This document shows, one piece after another, positions 55,876-62,285 of a DNA stretch of 64,000 nucleotides (positions within the stretch are counted from its first letter, which is position 1; each line of letters starts with the position of its first letter). Under the pieces are notes generated by a model, which was given only the letters and a program-made list of their open reading frames with translations, did not search any database and was not told the origin of the DNA. Made by a program: the position numbers and the translations under genes. The stretch is taken from the NCBI RefSeq assembly GCF_001375515.1, contig NZ_CTDX01000001.1, positions 1 to 64,000 of the forward strand, read 5' to 3'. The DNA comes from Bacillus kwashiorkori. GTDB taxonomy: Bacteria; Bacillota; Bacilli; Bacillales; Caldibacillaceae.

Positions 55876-56742
55876 GTGGAAAATGTAACGCCTTTTATGC
55901 TCGAAATGACGAAAAGAGGCATGAAACATTTTGTCAATGAGCTTAAGGAGCGGGATGATTTCGAGGTTAATTTTTTTGAAGGAAAATGTGCGAATTGTAA
56001 TGGTGTTGCGATTGTGCCTAAGTATCGCATTAATGGGCATAAAGATTGGATATCCGTATTCAGTGGACAAAATGTTAATTGTAAAGTTTGCATTGACCAG
56101 AAAGAGCTAGCAAAGGTATTTGATGCAAACAAAAAAAGTACTAATGAATATTTAATAGAACGATTTGAAAAAGAGTATTGGGAGATTCCGAATGATTTAA
56201 AGGAAGCTGGCTTCAAAAACTTTAGAGTGGAAGGGAACAGTGCTCTCTTAGAAGCGAAACGAGTTGCAATTGATTATGTAAAGGACTTTATGGAAGGTAA
56301 CAGATACAACTTGTTGATAATGGGTAATCCTGGGTCAGGGAAAACGCATTTGGTGACTGCTATTGCTCGCACGCTAAAGAAGGAAGGTTTTTTAATTGGA
56401 TTTTTGACTACAGGTAAGCTCTTATCAAAAATACAGTCTACTTTCAATAAAGGTTCAATGAAAACAAAAGAAGATATTTATAGGGATATTAGTCGTTGTA
56501 ACCTATTGATATTAGATGATTTGGGTTCTGAAGCTAAAAGTAAAGACGAGTTTGATTGGAGCAAAAAGGAACTGTTTGAGATCGTCAACCTTAGGATTGG
56601 AAAGCCAACGATCTACACCAGTAACTTTAACGAAAAACACTTACCAACAGCCATTGGTTTGCGTACTACTAGTCGTCTTTATAAGGATACCAAATTTATT
56701 GAAGTAGTTGCAGATGATTATAGAAAAAAATTGAAAAAGTAA
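55876..56742 (+). CDS. DnaC-like helicase loader
   Basis: An AAA+ ATPase that probably loads the host helicase at the island origin. The 288 residues show an N-terminal four-cysteine zinc module (C38, C41, C69, C72), Walker A GNPGSGKT (150-157) and Walker B LLILDDLGSE (about 211-220), and the YTSNF sensor segment. GTG start behind TTAGGAGG, 12 bp after the replisome organiser. Confidence 0.92.
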   Translation: MENVTPFMLEMTKRGMKHFVNELKERDDFEVNFFEGKCANCNGVAIVPKYRINGHKDWISVFSGQNVNCKVCIDQKELAKVFDANKKSTNEYLIERFEKEYWEIPNDLKEAGFKNFRVEGNSALLEAKRVAIDYVKDFMEGNRYNLLIMGNPGSGKTHLVTAIARTLKKEGFLIGFLTTGKLLSKIQSTFNKGSMKTKEDIYRDISRCNLLILDDLGSEAKSKDEFDWSKKELFEIVNLRIGKPTIYTSNFNEKHLPTAIGLRTTSRLYKDTKFIEVVADDYRKKLKK

Positions 56743-56774
56743 GTTCAATCTTCCAGGAATAAGGGGGTCATACA

Positions 56775-56924
56775 TTGTCTAAAATTTGTTTCAGTCAAAA
56801 AGAGATGGAAGATATTGTGTTCCTGCTTGAATGGTCAAGAGAATATGTGATTAATAGGGATTTGAAACAACAATTGCAACAGACAATTTATGAATTGCAA
56901 GTTTTAGTTAGAAATAGCGGCTAA
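56775..56924 (+). CDS. small hypothetical protein
   Basis: A 49-residue frame (MSKICFSQKEMEDI...) with TTG start and AAGGGGG 7 nt upstream. It is predicted to be largely helical, with no recognised domain. It continues the rightward operon after the loader gene; small proteins of this kind are common in phage and ICE early regions. Confidence 0.6.
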   Translation: MSKICFSQKEMEDIVFLLEWSREYVINRDLKQQLQQTIYELQVLVRNSG

Positions 56925-56996
56925 TTCCATCAAATTTGTTGAATTATTGGCTTGCTGAACTCTACTAAATATATTTCTATCAAAAAAGCATCTTTT

Positions 56997-57053
56997 AGTT
57001 ATTCCAGTCATATGAAAGGTTTGTAAAAAATAAATCCAGTTATTCCAGTCATA
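56997..57053. repeat. 16-bp direct repeat, two copies
   Basis: AGTTATTCCAGTCATA occurs exactly at 56997-57012 and 57038-57053, a 41-bp period, in the only sizeable non-coding gap of the replication operon. Candidate operator, iteron pair or single-strand origin element. Confidence 0.65.
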
Positions 57054-57091
57054 AAAAAAGAAAGCGATTCTTTAAAGGGGGTGTGAATTCA

Positions 57092-57247
57092 GTGAAAAAA
57101 GAAAATGAGGAAAATATCTTCTTGGATAAGGCAGTAAATGGAGAGCGTTCTAATATTTTTGATGAAGATATGGAAAGGGAAAAAGAAGAACGTGAACGCA
57201 GAGAAAAAGCCAAGCGAAAACGACCAGAGAATATTTTTGATAAATAA
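57092..57247 (+). CDS. small charged hypothetical protein
   Basis: A 51-residue protein, GTG start behind AAGGGGGTG. It is strongly charged and contains three similar short motifs: ENIFLDK, SNIFDED and ENIFDK, separated by a Glu/Arg/Lys-rich helix. No known family recognised. Repeated short linear motifs suggest binding of a multivalent partner, which is only a guess. Confidence 0.6.
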   Translation: MKKENEENIFLDKAVNGERSNIFDEDMEREKEERERREKAKRKRPENIFDK

Positions 57248-57261
57248 GGAGTGGTTGGAAA

Positions 57262-57522
57262 ATGTTTAGCACGACACTAGATACTTATAGCAAACGAAAA
57301 GGAAAAAAACGAAAACCACAGCAATTGCAGCCGCCTGTGGTATATGAGGAAAGTATGGAGTTTGTAACAGACAAACAAGCCGAGCTTTATTTTATCCAAC
57401 ATAAGCAAATGCACGAATTTCTTTCCAAAAAAGGATTAATTGATGAGTTTAATCAGTACCAGAAAGAAAAGCAACGCTCAATTAATAGTGATTATTCTGA
57501 GTGGTACAAAAAATGGAATTAG
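57262..57522 (+). CDS. hypothetical protein
   Basis: An 86-residue protein with a basic N-terminus (YSKRKGKKRKPQQ) and a helical acidic/aromatic C-terminus. AAGGAGTGG precedes the ATG. No recognised domain. It sits 14 bp after the preceding small gene and overlaps the start of a decayed gene, so it is part of the same operon. Confidence 0.65.
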   Translation: MFSTTLDTYSKRKGKKRKPQQLQPPVVYEESMEFVTDKQAELYFIQHKQMHEFLSKKGLIDEFNQYQKEKQRSINSDYSEWYKKWN

Positions 57523-57783
57523 GTTAAAATTAGATAAAAGGCAGAAACACGCATTGGAATATGATAACCTACCAATGTTTCCAAGTCCAGCGGTTTACTT
57601 TGGTTGGATTTCATGCTCCTTTTTTGGCAAATGGTTCCTCTTGCAATGCTCGGCAGGGGAACCTTTTTATTTGCCTTTTTTATAGGGGCATTATTAAAGG
57701 GCGGTTCCTTTTTCATTATAAGCAAAGTTATAAAAAAGTGGAATGTCTGGATAAAACGGGAGTATTCTTTAGATGATCAATAG
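57513..57783 (+). pseudogene. decayed small membrane protein gene
   Basis: Protein-like sequence is spread over three frames: ATGGAATTAGG at 57513, then KLDKRQKHALEYDNLPMF and SPAVYFGW in a second frame, then a hydrophobic stretch (VPLAMLGRGTFLFAFFIGAL) and SKVIKKWNVWIKREY in a third, ending at 57783. Two frameshifts would join them into one ~90-residue protein with one or two membrane segments. It resembles small membrane proteins of Gram-positive mobile elements, but I cannot name a family. Sequencing error is the alternative. Confidence 0.45.
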
Positions 57784-57790
57784 CAAATTG

Positions 57791-57819
57791 GGGTGTGATT
57801 CTTTTCACACCCTTTTTTG
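57791..57819 (+). terminator. terminator of the island early operon
   Basis: GGGTGTGA (57791-57798) and TCACACCC (57805-57812) form a perfect 8-bp stem followed by six Ts. Confidence 0.9.
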
Positions 57820-57828
57820 CTGCATCTT

Positions 57829-57953
57829 TCGAATGTAATATAATATAGAAATTCTTACATTCAAATCCCCGTAGTTATTGTATTTATCCATTTTTCATTG
57901 TATTATCATGATTCGTTAAAAAAACGTACATTCAAATCCCTATTTTTACGGGG
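57829..57953. repeat. repeat cluster upstream of the second recombinase
   Basis: TACATTCAAATCCC occurs twice (57856-57869 and 57927-57940). GAATGTAA near 57830-57837 is an inverted copy of TTACATTC at 57855-57862. CCCCGTA (57867-57873) is inverted as TACGGGG (about 57947-57953). The layout fits a recombination or operator site for the adjacent recombinase. Confidence 0.6.
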
Positions 57954-57987
57954 TTTTACTGGTATAACAAATAAAAGGGGCAAAAGT

Positions 57988-58536
57988 ATGAATCAGATTA
58001 AAGATGTTCAACCGATAAGGGATAAGCAGCAGATAGAGGATATGAAATGGGCACTGAAAACATTCTGTTCGGAGCGGGATTATATTATGTTCCTCATTGG
58101 TATAAATACAGGGTTGCGAGTAAGTGATTTGCTTCAGCTAAAAGTGGCAGATGTAAAAAGAAAAAAACGGGTTGTTGTTAAAGAAGGAAAAACGAAAAAG
58201 CCCAGAACCATTTATCTTTCAAATATCTATGATGAAATCCAAGCGTATGTAAAAATAGTGGGCTCTCAGTGGCTTTTTCCTAGCCGAAAGGGGAATAAGC
58301 CCATCACCACCACTCAAGCGTACCGTCAGCTGCAGAAAGCGGCTTATATGGCGGAAGTGGAGAGTGTCGGTACCCATACAATGAGAAAAACCTTTGGATA
58401 TTGGTTTTATAAGCAGACGAAAGATGTGGCAGCTTTACAGGAAATTTTAAATCATAGTCATCCAATGATAACGAAGCGGTATATAGGGATAAGAGAGGAA
58501 GAAATCGAAAATGAACTCAACCATTTTGTGCTATAA
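57988..58536 (+). CDS. minimal tyrosine recombinase
   Basis: A 182-residue recombinase consisting almost only of the catalytic domain: R44 (NTGLRVSD), a beta-hairpin lysine near 68-71, H130 and R133 (THTMRKTF), H156 (NHSHPM) and Y165 (KRYIGI). It lacks the arm- and core-binding domains of full integrases. The ATG behind AAAGGGGC is used; a 30-residue upstream extension would run through the repeat cluster. It may act on those repeats, for resolution, inversion or integration of the following cargo. Confidence 0.85.
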   Translation: MNQIKDVQPIRDKQQIEDMKWALKTFCSERDYIMFLIGINTGLRVSDLLQLKVADVKRKKRVVVKEGKTKKPRTIYLSNIYDEIQAYVKIVGSQWLFPSRKGNKPITTTQAYRQLQKAAYMAEVESVGTHTMRKTFGYWFYKQTKDVAALQEILNHSHPMITKRYIGIREEEIENELNHFVL

Positions 58537-58597
58537 GGTTGGTTAACCTTATTATTACATTTAAGGGTATGCCAACTATAAAAAAAAAAATTAAGTA

Positions 58598-58650
58598 GCT
58601 CCTCGTTATGCTTCCATTCCTTTTGGAGGTATAGCGGAGGAGCCTTTTTT
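58598..58650 (+). terminator. strong terminator after the recombinase gene
   Basis: A long imperfect stem (GCTCCTC...CTTCC with GGAGG...GAGGAGC, 58598-58643) is followed by seven Ts. Confidence 0.9.
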
Positions 58651-58769
58651 TGTTCCTTTTATATAAGTAATAGGATTACGTGGCAGTCCATAGTTTTAGT
58701 AAAAGAAAATAGTATAAGAAGTTACGTATTTTCTTATCTCTAAAGTAAAATCTTTGAAAATGCGTAATA

Positions 58770-58778
58770 TGATATAAT
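58770..58778 (+). promoter_or_regulatory. extended -10 promoter of the restriction gene
   Basis: TGATATAAT (extended -10, 58770-58778) lies 56 bp before the endonuclease start. The -35 region is poor, as is normal for this class. Confidence 0.55.
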
Positions 58779-58833
58779 TGGGAAATCATGTAATGTTTGT
58801 ATTGCATGGTATTTTAGGGAGGTGTAGATTGTA

Positions 58834-59619
58834 ATGCATGAATCAATTGAAAGTTGGGTTTTATCGGATTTAGAAAAGATAATTGATAAAGGATGGATTG
58901 TAAATTCGAGGGCTGGTAATCATGGATCGGTGGGGAATCTTCTTGAAGATTTATTAGGTGTTCCTGAAAATAATTTACCAATTCCAGATTTAGATAAATG
59001 GGAATTGAAAAGTAAACGTGTACACTCAAATTCATTAGTTACCCTATTTCATTTGGAGCCTTTTCCGAGGAAGTATAAATTTGTTCCGAATATTTTATTA
59101 CCTTTATATGGTTGGAAGCATGACCAGGCTGGTATTCTTTATCCGGAAACTGAAATGAGTTTTAGACAAACGATTAATGCCGTTGGGAGAAGTGACAGAG
59201 GTTTTAAGGTTGAAGTAGACCGTAGTAATGAAAAAGTACAAATCTCATTTGACAGTAGTTTTGTTGACTCTCGCCATCAAGTTTGGTTGGATTCTGTTAT
59301 TAGTAGAGTAGGGGCATCTGAGCTTTCACCAAAGCCATACTGGGATTTTGATGTACTGACGGATAAAGTGATGACAAAATTAAATAATTGTCTATTTTTG
59401 AATGCACAATCCAAGGTGGAAAATGGGATCGAATATACAAAATATTTATCATTTGAGTTTTTTATTGGATTTAATATCGAAAATTTTCTAAGGGGCTTAG
59501 AAGAAGGGTTTGTATATGTGGATTTTGATGCTAGAACAGGTCACAATCACGGTACAAAATTTAGAATAAGGAAGAGTAGAATTTTTGACCTTTATGCAGA
59601 ACATATTACTCTTACATAA
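58834..59619 (+). CDS. MvaI/BcnI-family restriction endonuclease
   Basis: A type II restriction enzyme by family resemblance. The N-terminal region has the MvaI/BcnI signature GNHGSVGNLLEDLLG followed by PDLDKWELKSKR, giving a putative active site E38, D52, E57, K59. These enzymes act as monomers on short sites such as CCWGG (MvaI) or CCSGG (BcnI); the target here cannot be read from sequence. The 261-residue size fits. AGGGAGG lies upstream of the ATG. It converges on two methyltransferase genes that should protect the host. Confidence 0.88.
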   Translation: MHESIESWVLSDLEKIIDKGWIVNSRAGNHGSVGNLLEDLLGVPENNLPIPDLDKWELKSKRVHSNSLVTLFHLEPFPRKYKFVPNILLPLYGWKHDQAGILYPETEMSFRQTINAVGRSDRGFKVEVDRSNEKVQISFDSSFVDSRHQVWLDSVISRVGASELSPKPYWDFDVLTDKVMTKLNNCLFLNAQSKVENGIEYTKYLSFEFFIGFNIENFLRGLEEGFVYVDFDARTGHNHGTKFRIRKSRIFDLYAEHITLT

Positions 59620-59625
59620 TAGCAT

Positions 59626-59662
59626 AAAATCCCCCCCTTTTTAATATAAGAGGGGGAATTTA
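59626..59662. terminator. bidirectional hairpin between nuclease and methyltransferase
   Basis: AAATCCCCCCCTT and AGAGGGGGAATTT flank a short AT loop between convergent genes, with T-rich flanks on both sides. Confidence 0.75.
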
Positions 59663-59665
59663 CTT

Positions 59666-60574
59666 TTATAAAAGTGTCAATGAATCCTGAAATCTATTTA
59701 CTGCAAAGTTGAAAAATTCCTCATTAATTTCGGCTCCTATAAAGCGTCTATTTAATCTTCTTGATACAATCCAGCTTGTCCCTGTTCCCATAAACGGATC
59801 AAAAACTATACCATTTTCCGGTGAACCACATTTTACTATTCTTTCTACTAATTCTTCTGGGAAAGTTGCAGTATGACTACCGTGTAATGGTTGTGTATTT
59901 ATATCCCAAACATCACCAGGATTTTTAGGTTTACCATTTGCACCTATAACTTTTACAGAATCTAAATCAAAGTAATATTTTTTTGCAGAAACAAAATGGA
60001 AAACATGTTCATAAGTATTATTGAACCTATCCTTAACACTAGCTGGGATTCTATTGGGTTTCCTCCAAATAATATCATCCCTTAAAATCCAGCCTCGACT
60101 CTGCATTTCAATTGCAAACCGAGAGGGAATTAAAAGTAATTGTTTATTTTGATAGAGTTTACCATCCTGCTTAATTTTTGGTTGTAATGGCTTAGTGGTA
60201 AAATATTTTTCTTTTCTATCTTTTTGAACTTGTGTAACCTCTCCCTTTTCATCAAGGTACTTCTTCCAAGCTCCTGCCCCTGATCCAAAAAAAGTGTCTC
60301 CTAGGTTTATAAATAAATTTGCTGTATCTTTTAAATAGGGTTTAAATAAATCAAAATAGTCGGCCAATGCTTTAACAAAAAGCTCTGGAGTAGCTTCGCT
60401 ACCCAGTTCATTTTCATCATTATAAACACGCTTAGCCCAATAGGGAGGGGAAGTTACAAGTAAGTCGATTGATTTTTCGGGTACTTCTTTAATCATATCT
60501 CTACAATCTGTATTTTTTACTATATCATTTTGCATAATTTCTTGTAATGTTTCTTGGTCTAACATTTCGGTCAT
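59666..60574 (-). CDS. DNA methyltransferase A, N4-cytosine type
   Basis: Protects the sites of the neighbouring endonuclease by methylating cytosine N4 (inferred from TSPPYW). The 302 residues have the catalytic motif TSPPYW near the N-terminus (41-46) and the AdoMet motif DPFMGTGTS near the C-terminus (259-267), the order of the beta class. A target-recognition region lies between. AAAGGAT precedes the ATG. It is downstream of methyltransferase B in the same orientation, 19 bp apart. Confidence 0.88.
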   Translation of the reverse strand: MTEMLDQETLQEIMQNDIVKNTDCRDMIKEVPEKSIDLLVTSPPYWAKRVYNDENELGSEATPELFVKALADYFDLFKPYLKDTANLFINLGDTFFGSGAGAWKKYLDEKGEVTQVQKDRKEKYFTTKPLQPKIKQDGKLYQNKQLLLIPSRFAIEMQSRGWILRDDIIWRKPNRIPASVKDRFNNTYEHVFHFVSAKKYYFDLDSVKVIGANGKPKNPGDVWDINTQPLHGSHTATFPEELVERIVKCGSPENGIVFDPFMGTGTSWIVSRRLNRRFIGAEINEEFFNFAVNRFQDSLTLL

Positions 60575-60593
60575 TTTTATATCCTTTCTTTTT

Positions 60594-61478
60594 TTATTTT
60601 TCTGGTCTCCAAAAATCTAGTAAATATTCAAAGGTTGTTCCCATCGTTATATAATTTGATGGCCAACCAAATATGCCAATTCCATTTACAATATTAGTCC
60701 TATCCCAGATAATAGTATTTCTAAGCTCGTATCCAGCAGCTCTCATTGCATTTATGACGGATACATGGATTGTTATCCTTTGATTATCATACCACATGTC
60801 TGGAACGTTGATAACGCAGTGACCTTTTGGTTTTAGAAGTGGAAGTAAATCACTAAAAATGCTTTTAATTTCCACTTCAAAATCGTTTATATCTAAGGTT
60901 CCTAAATCTCTTGGATCCTGGCTATATTGTTCTATTTTTAGATACTGTTCATTTTTTCTATTTCGTCTACTTTTATTTGTTCTTTTTCTATTTAATAAAT
61001 TGGCATATGGCGGGGAAGTTAATATTAGTGAAATTGATTCTTCCTTTATATATTTATTTATGTTGCGTGCATCATCATGAAAGGCAATTTGATTTGAATT
61101 ATTTAAAAGGTTCCCATTAGCAACTCGTTGATTACTAAAGTCTACATATTCTTTCTTTAAGTCAAATCCTATAGAGTTCCGATTCAAATCTTGAGCAGAT
61201 AACATCGTTGTTCCAGACCCTACAAAGGGATCTACCACTAATTCTCCTTCGTGTGTAAATAATTGGATGCATTTGCTAGCAAGAGATAGTGGGAAGGTTG
61301 CTGGGTGAATGTTTTTATCTCTAATATCCCTTTTTTCATAATAAAATTGCCAAACTCCTAATTGATGTTTTATCCATTCTTTTGCCGTTAAACAATTTAA
61401 ATGGTTATTTTTGCAATCACAGGTTTTTTCATAACCAACTTCTAAATCAAGATTCTCTTTAATAATTGCATTATTCAT
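60594..61478 (-). CDS. DNA methyltransferase B, permuted N4-cytosine type
   Basis: A second SPPY methyltransferase (294 residues) with reversed motif order: AdoMet motif DPFVGSGTT (83-91) comes before the catalytic TSPPYA (154-159). A Cys cluster (C20, C22, C29) lies near the N-terminus. The two enzymes are thus circular permutations of one fold, as reported for the pair in the BcnI system. I use the ATG 7 nt after GGAAGGGG; longer in-frame starts reach into the upstream gene. Confidence 0.87.
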   Translation of the reverse strand: MNNAIIKENLDLEVGYEKTCDCKNNHLNCLTAKEWIKHQLGVWQFYYEKRDIRDKNIHPATFPLSLASKCIQLFTHEGELVVDPFVGSGTTMLSAQDLNRNSIGFDLKKEYVDFSNQRVANGNLLNNSNQIAFHDDARNINKYIKEESISLILTSPPYANLLNRKRTNKSRRNRKNEQYLKIEQYSQDPRDLGTLDINDFEVEIKSIFSDLLPLLKPKGHCVINVPDMWYDNQRITIHVSVINAMRAAGYELRNTIIWDRTNIVNGIGIFGWPSNYITMGTTFEYLLDFWRPEK

Positions 61479-61500
61479 TTTCATGCCCCTTCCATATTTA

Positions 61501-61908
61501 TTAACAATCCACAATTTTTTTTATAATCTTCTGAGTTTCACCACCTGTATAGTGATAAGTCATTGCAGTGGTAAAATAATGTAAATTTAAGTGTTTAGGC
61601 ATACGTGCTTTGGATTTTGATGTATATCCTAGCGGGGAAAGAGAAGCGTTTACCATTCTTCCGATAGTCTGTCTAACTGTATTATTTGTAAGGTCTAAGT
61701 CATTATTAGATGTACATATACAATATTCCTCAATTCTTTTTGCACATGTAGAAAGAGCAGGTAATCCCGCATTGGAAGCTTCGACAAAAGCAATTCTAAC
61801 CTTATCATCCCAAATTATTGATTCATAAATAAATCTTCCGGTTTTACTATTAGCAACAACGCTGTTGGTTGGAAATGTTTTAATGAAGGATTCAAAAGTC
61901 ATTTTCAT
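61501..61908 (-). CDS. unknown protein of the restriction-modification operon
   Basis: A 135-residue protein (start MKMTFESFIKTFPTNSVVAN) without a recognised domain. It has a likely helical centre (CAKRIEEYC), NNTVRQTIGRMVNASLSPLGY and a basic C-terminus. It leads the leftward operon with both methyltransferases, 22 bp ahead of B, behind AGGGGGGC. The position is that of controller or accessory proteins in RM systems, but it lacks the usual Xre-type C-protein HTH. Function unknown. Confidence 0.75.
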   Translation of the reverse strand: MKMTFESFIKTFPTNSVVANSKTGRFIYESIIWDDKVRIAFVEASNAGLPALSTCAKRIEEYCICTSNNDLDLTNNTVRQTIGRMVNASLSPLGYTSKSKARMPKHLNLHYFTTAMTYHYTGGETQKIIKKIVDC

Positions 61909-61934
61909 AAATAAGCCCCCCTAAAAAAAAACGA

Positions 61935-61973
61935 AACATATGTTCTCTTGTATAAGGTATCATATGTAACCTT
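61935..61973. promoter_or_regulatory. paired CATATG palindromes before the RM operon
   Basis: A perfect AACATATGTT (61935-61944) and a larger AAGGT-AT-CATATG-TA-ACCTT (61954-61973) have centres 24 bp apart, just upstream of the leftward RM operon. Tandem symmetrical sites of this type are typical operators. The rest of the 61909-62285 gap shows no gene and no clear promoter for the rightward AIPR gene. Confidence 0.6.
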
Positions 61974-62285
61974 ATTGTTCAAGTGTTAAATATAACATTC
62001 GTAACCATATTTATACCACCAAAGGTAATAAAAAAAAATTTAATCTTATTTTTATATAGAAAGAAGGGGGCCGACAGCTTGGATTTTCATGGTTCACTTT
62101 ACTAAAGTATTTTCCTGATTACATTCCTAAATGAATATACAAGAAAAATAGATACCTAGCTTTAATTTGAAATAAGTATCATATTTTTTACCAATATTTT
62201 CATAATCCTGATAGAATATGAGTAAATATGATAATTTCGGATACAAATGATAATCTCATTTTTACCTAAATAGGAGTTGAATCTT

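Noticed and set aside
57440-57685. 81-codon frame overlapping the hypothetical gene at 57262-57522
   Set aside because: The first part is a shadow of the upstream gene and the last part loses protein character; only its middle (57524-57603) looks real, as part of a broken gene.
60859-61120. Forward frames opposite methyltransferase B (73 and 69 codons)
   Set aside because: Phe/Tyr/Leu-rich shadows of the methyltransferase gene, with no start signals.
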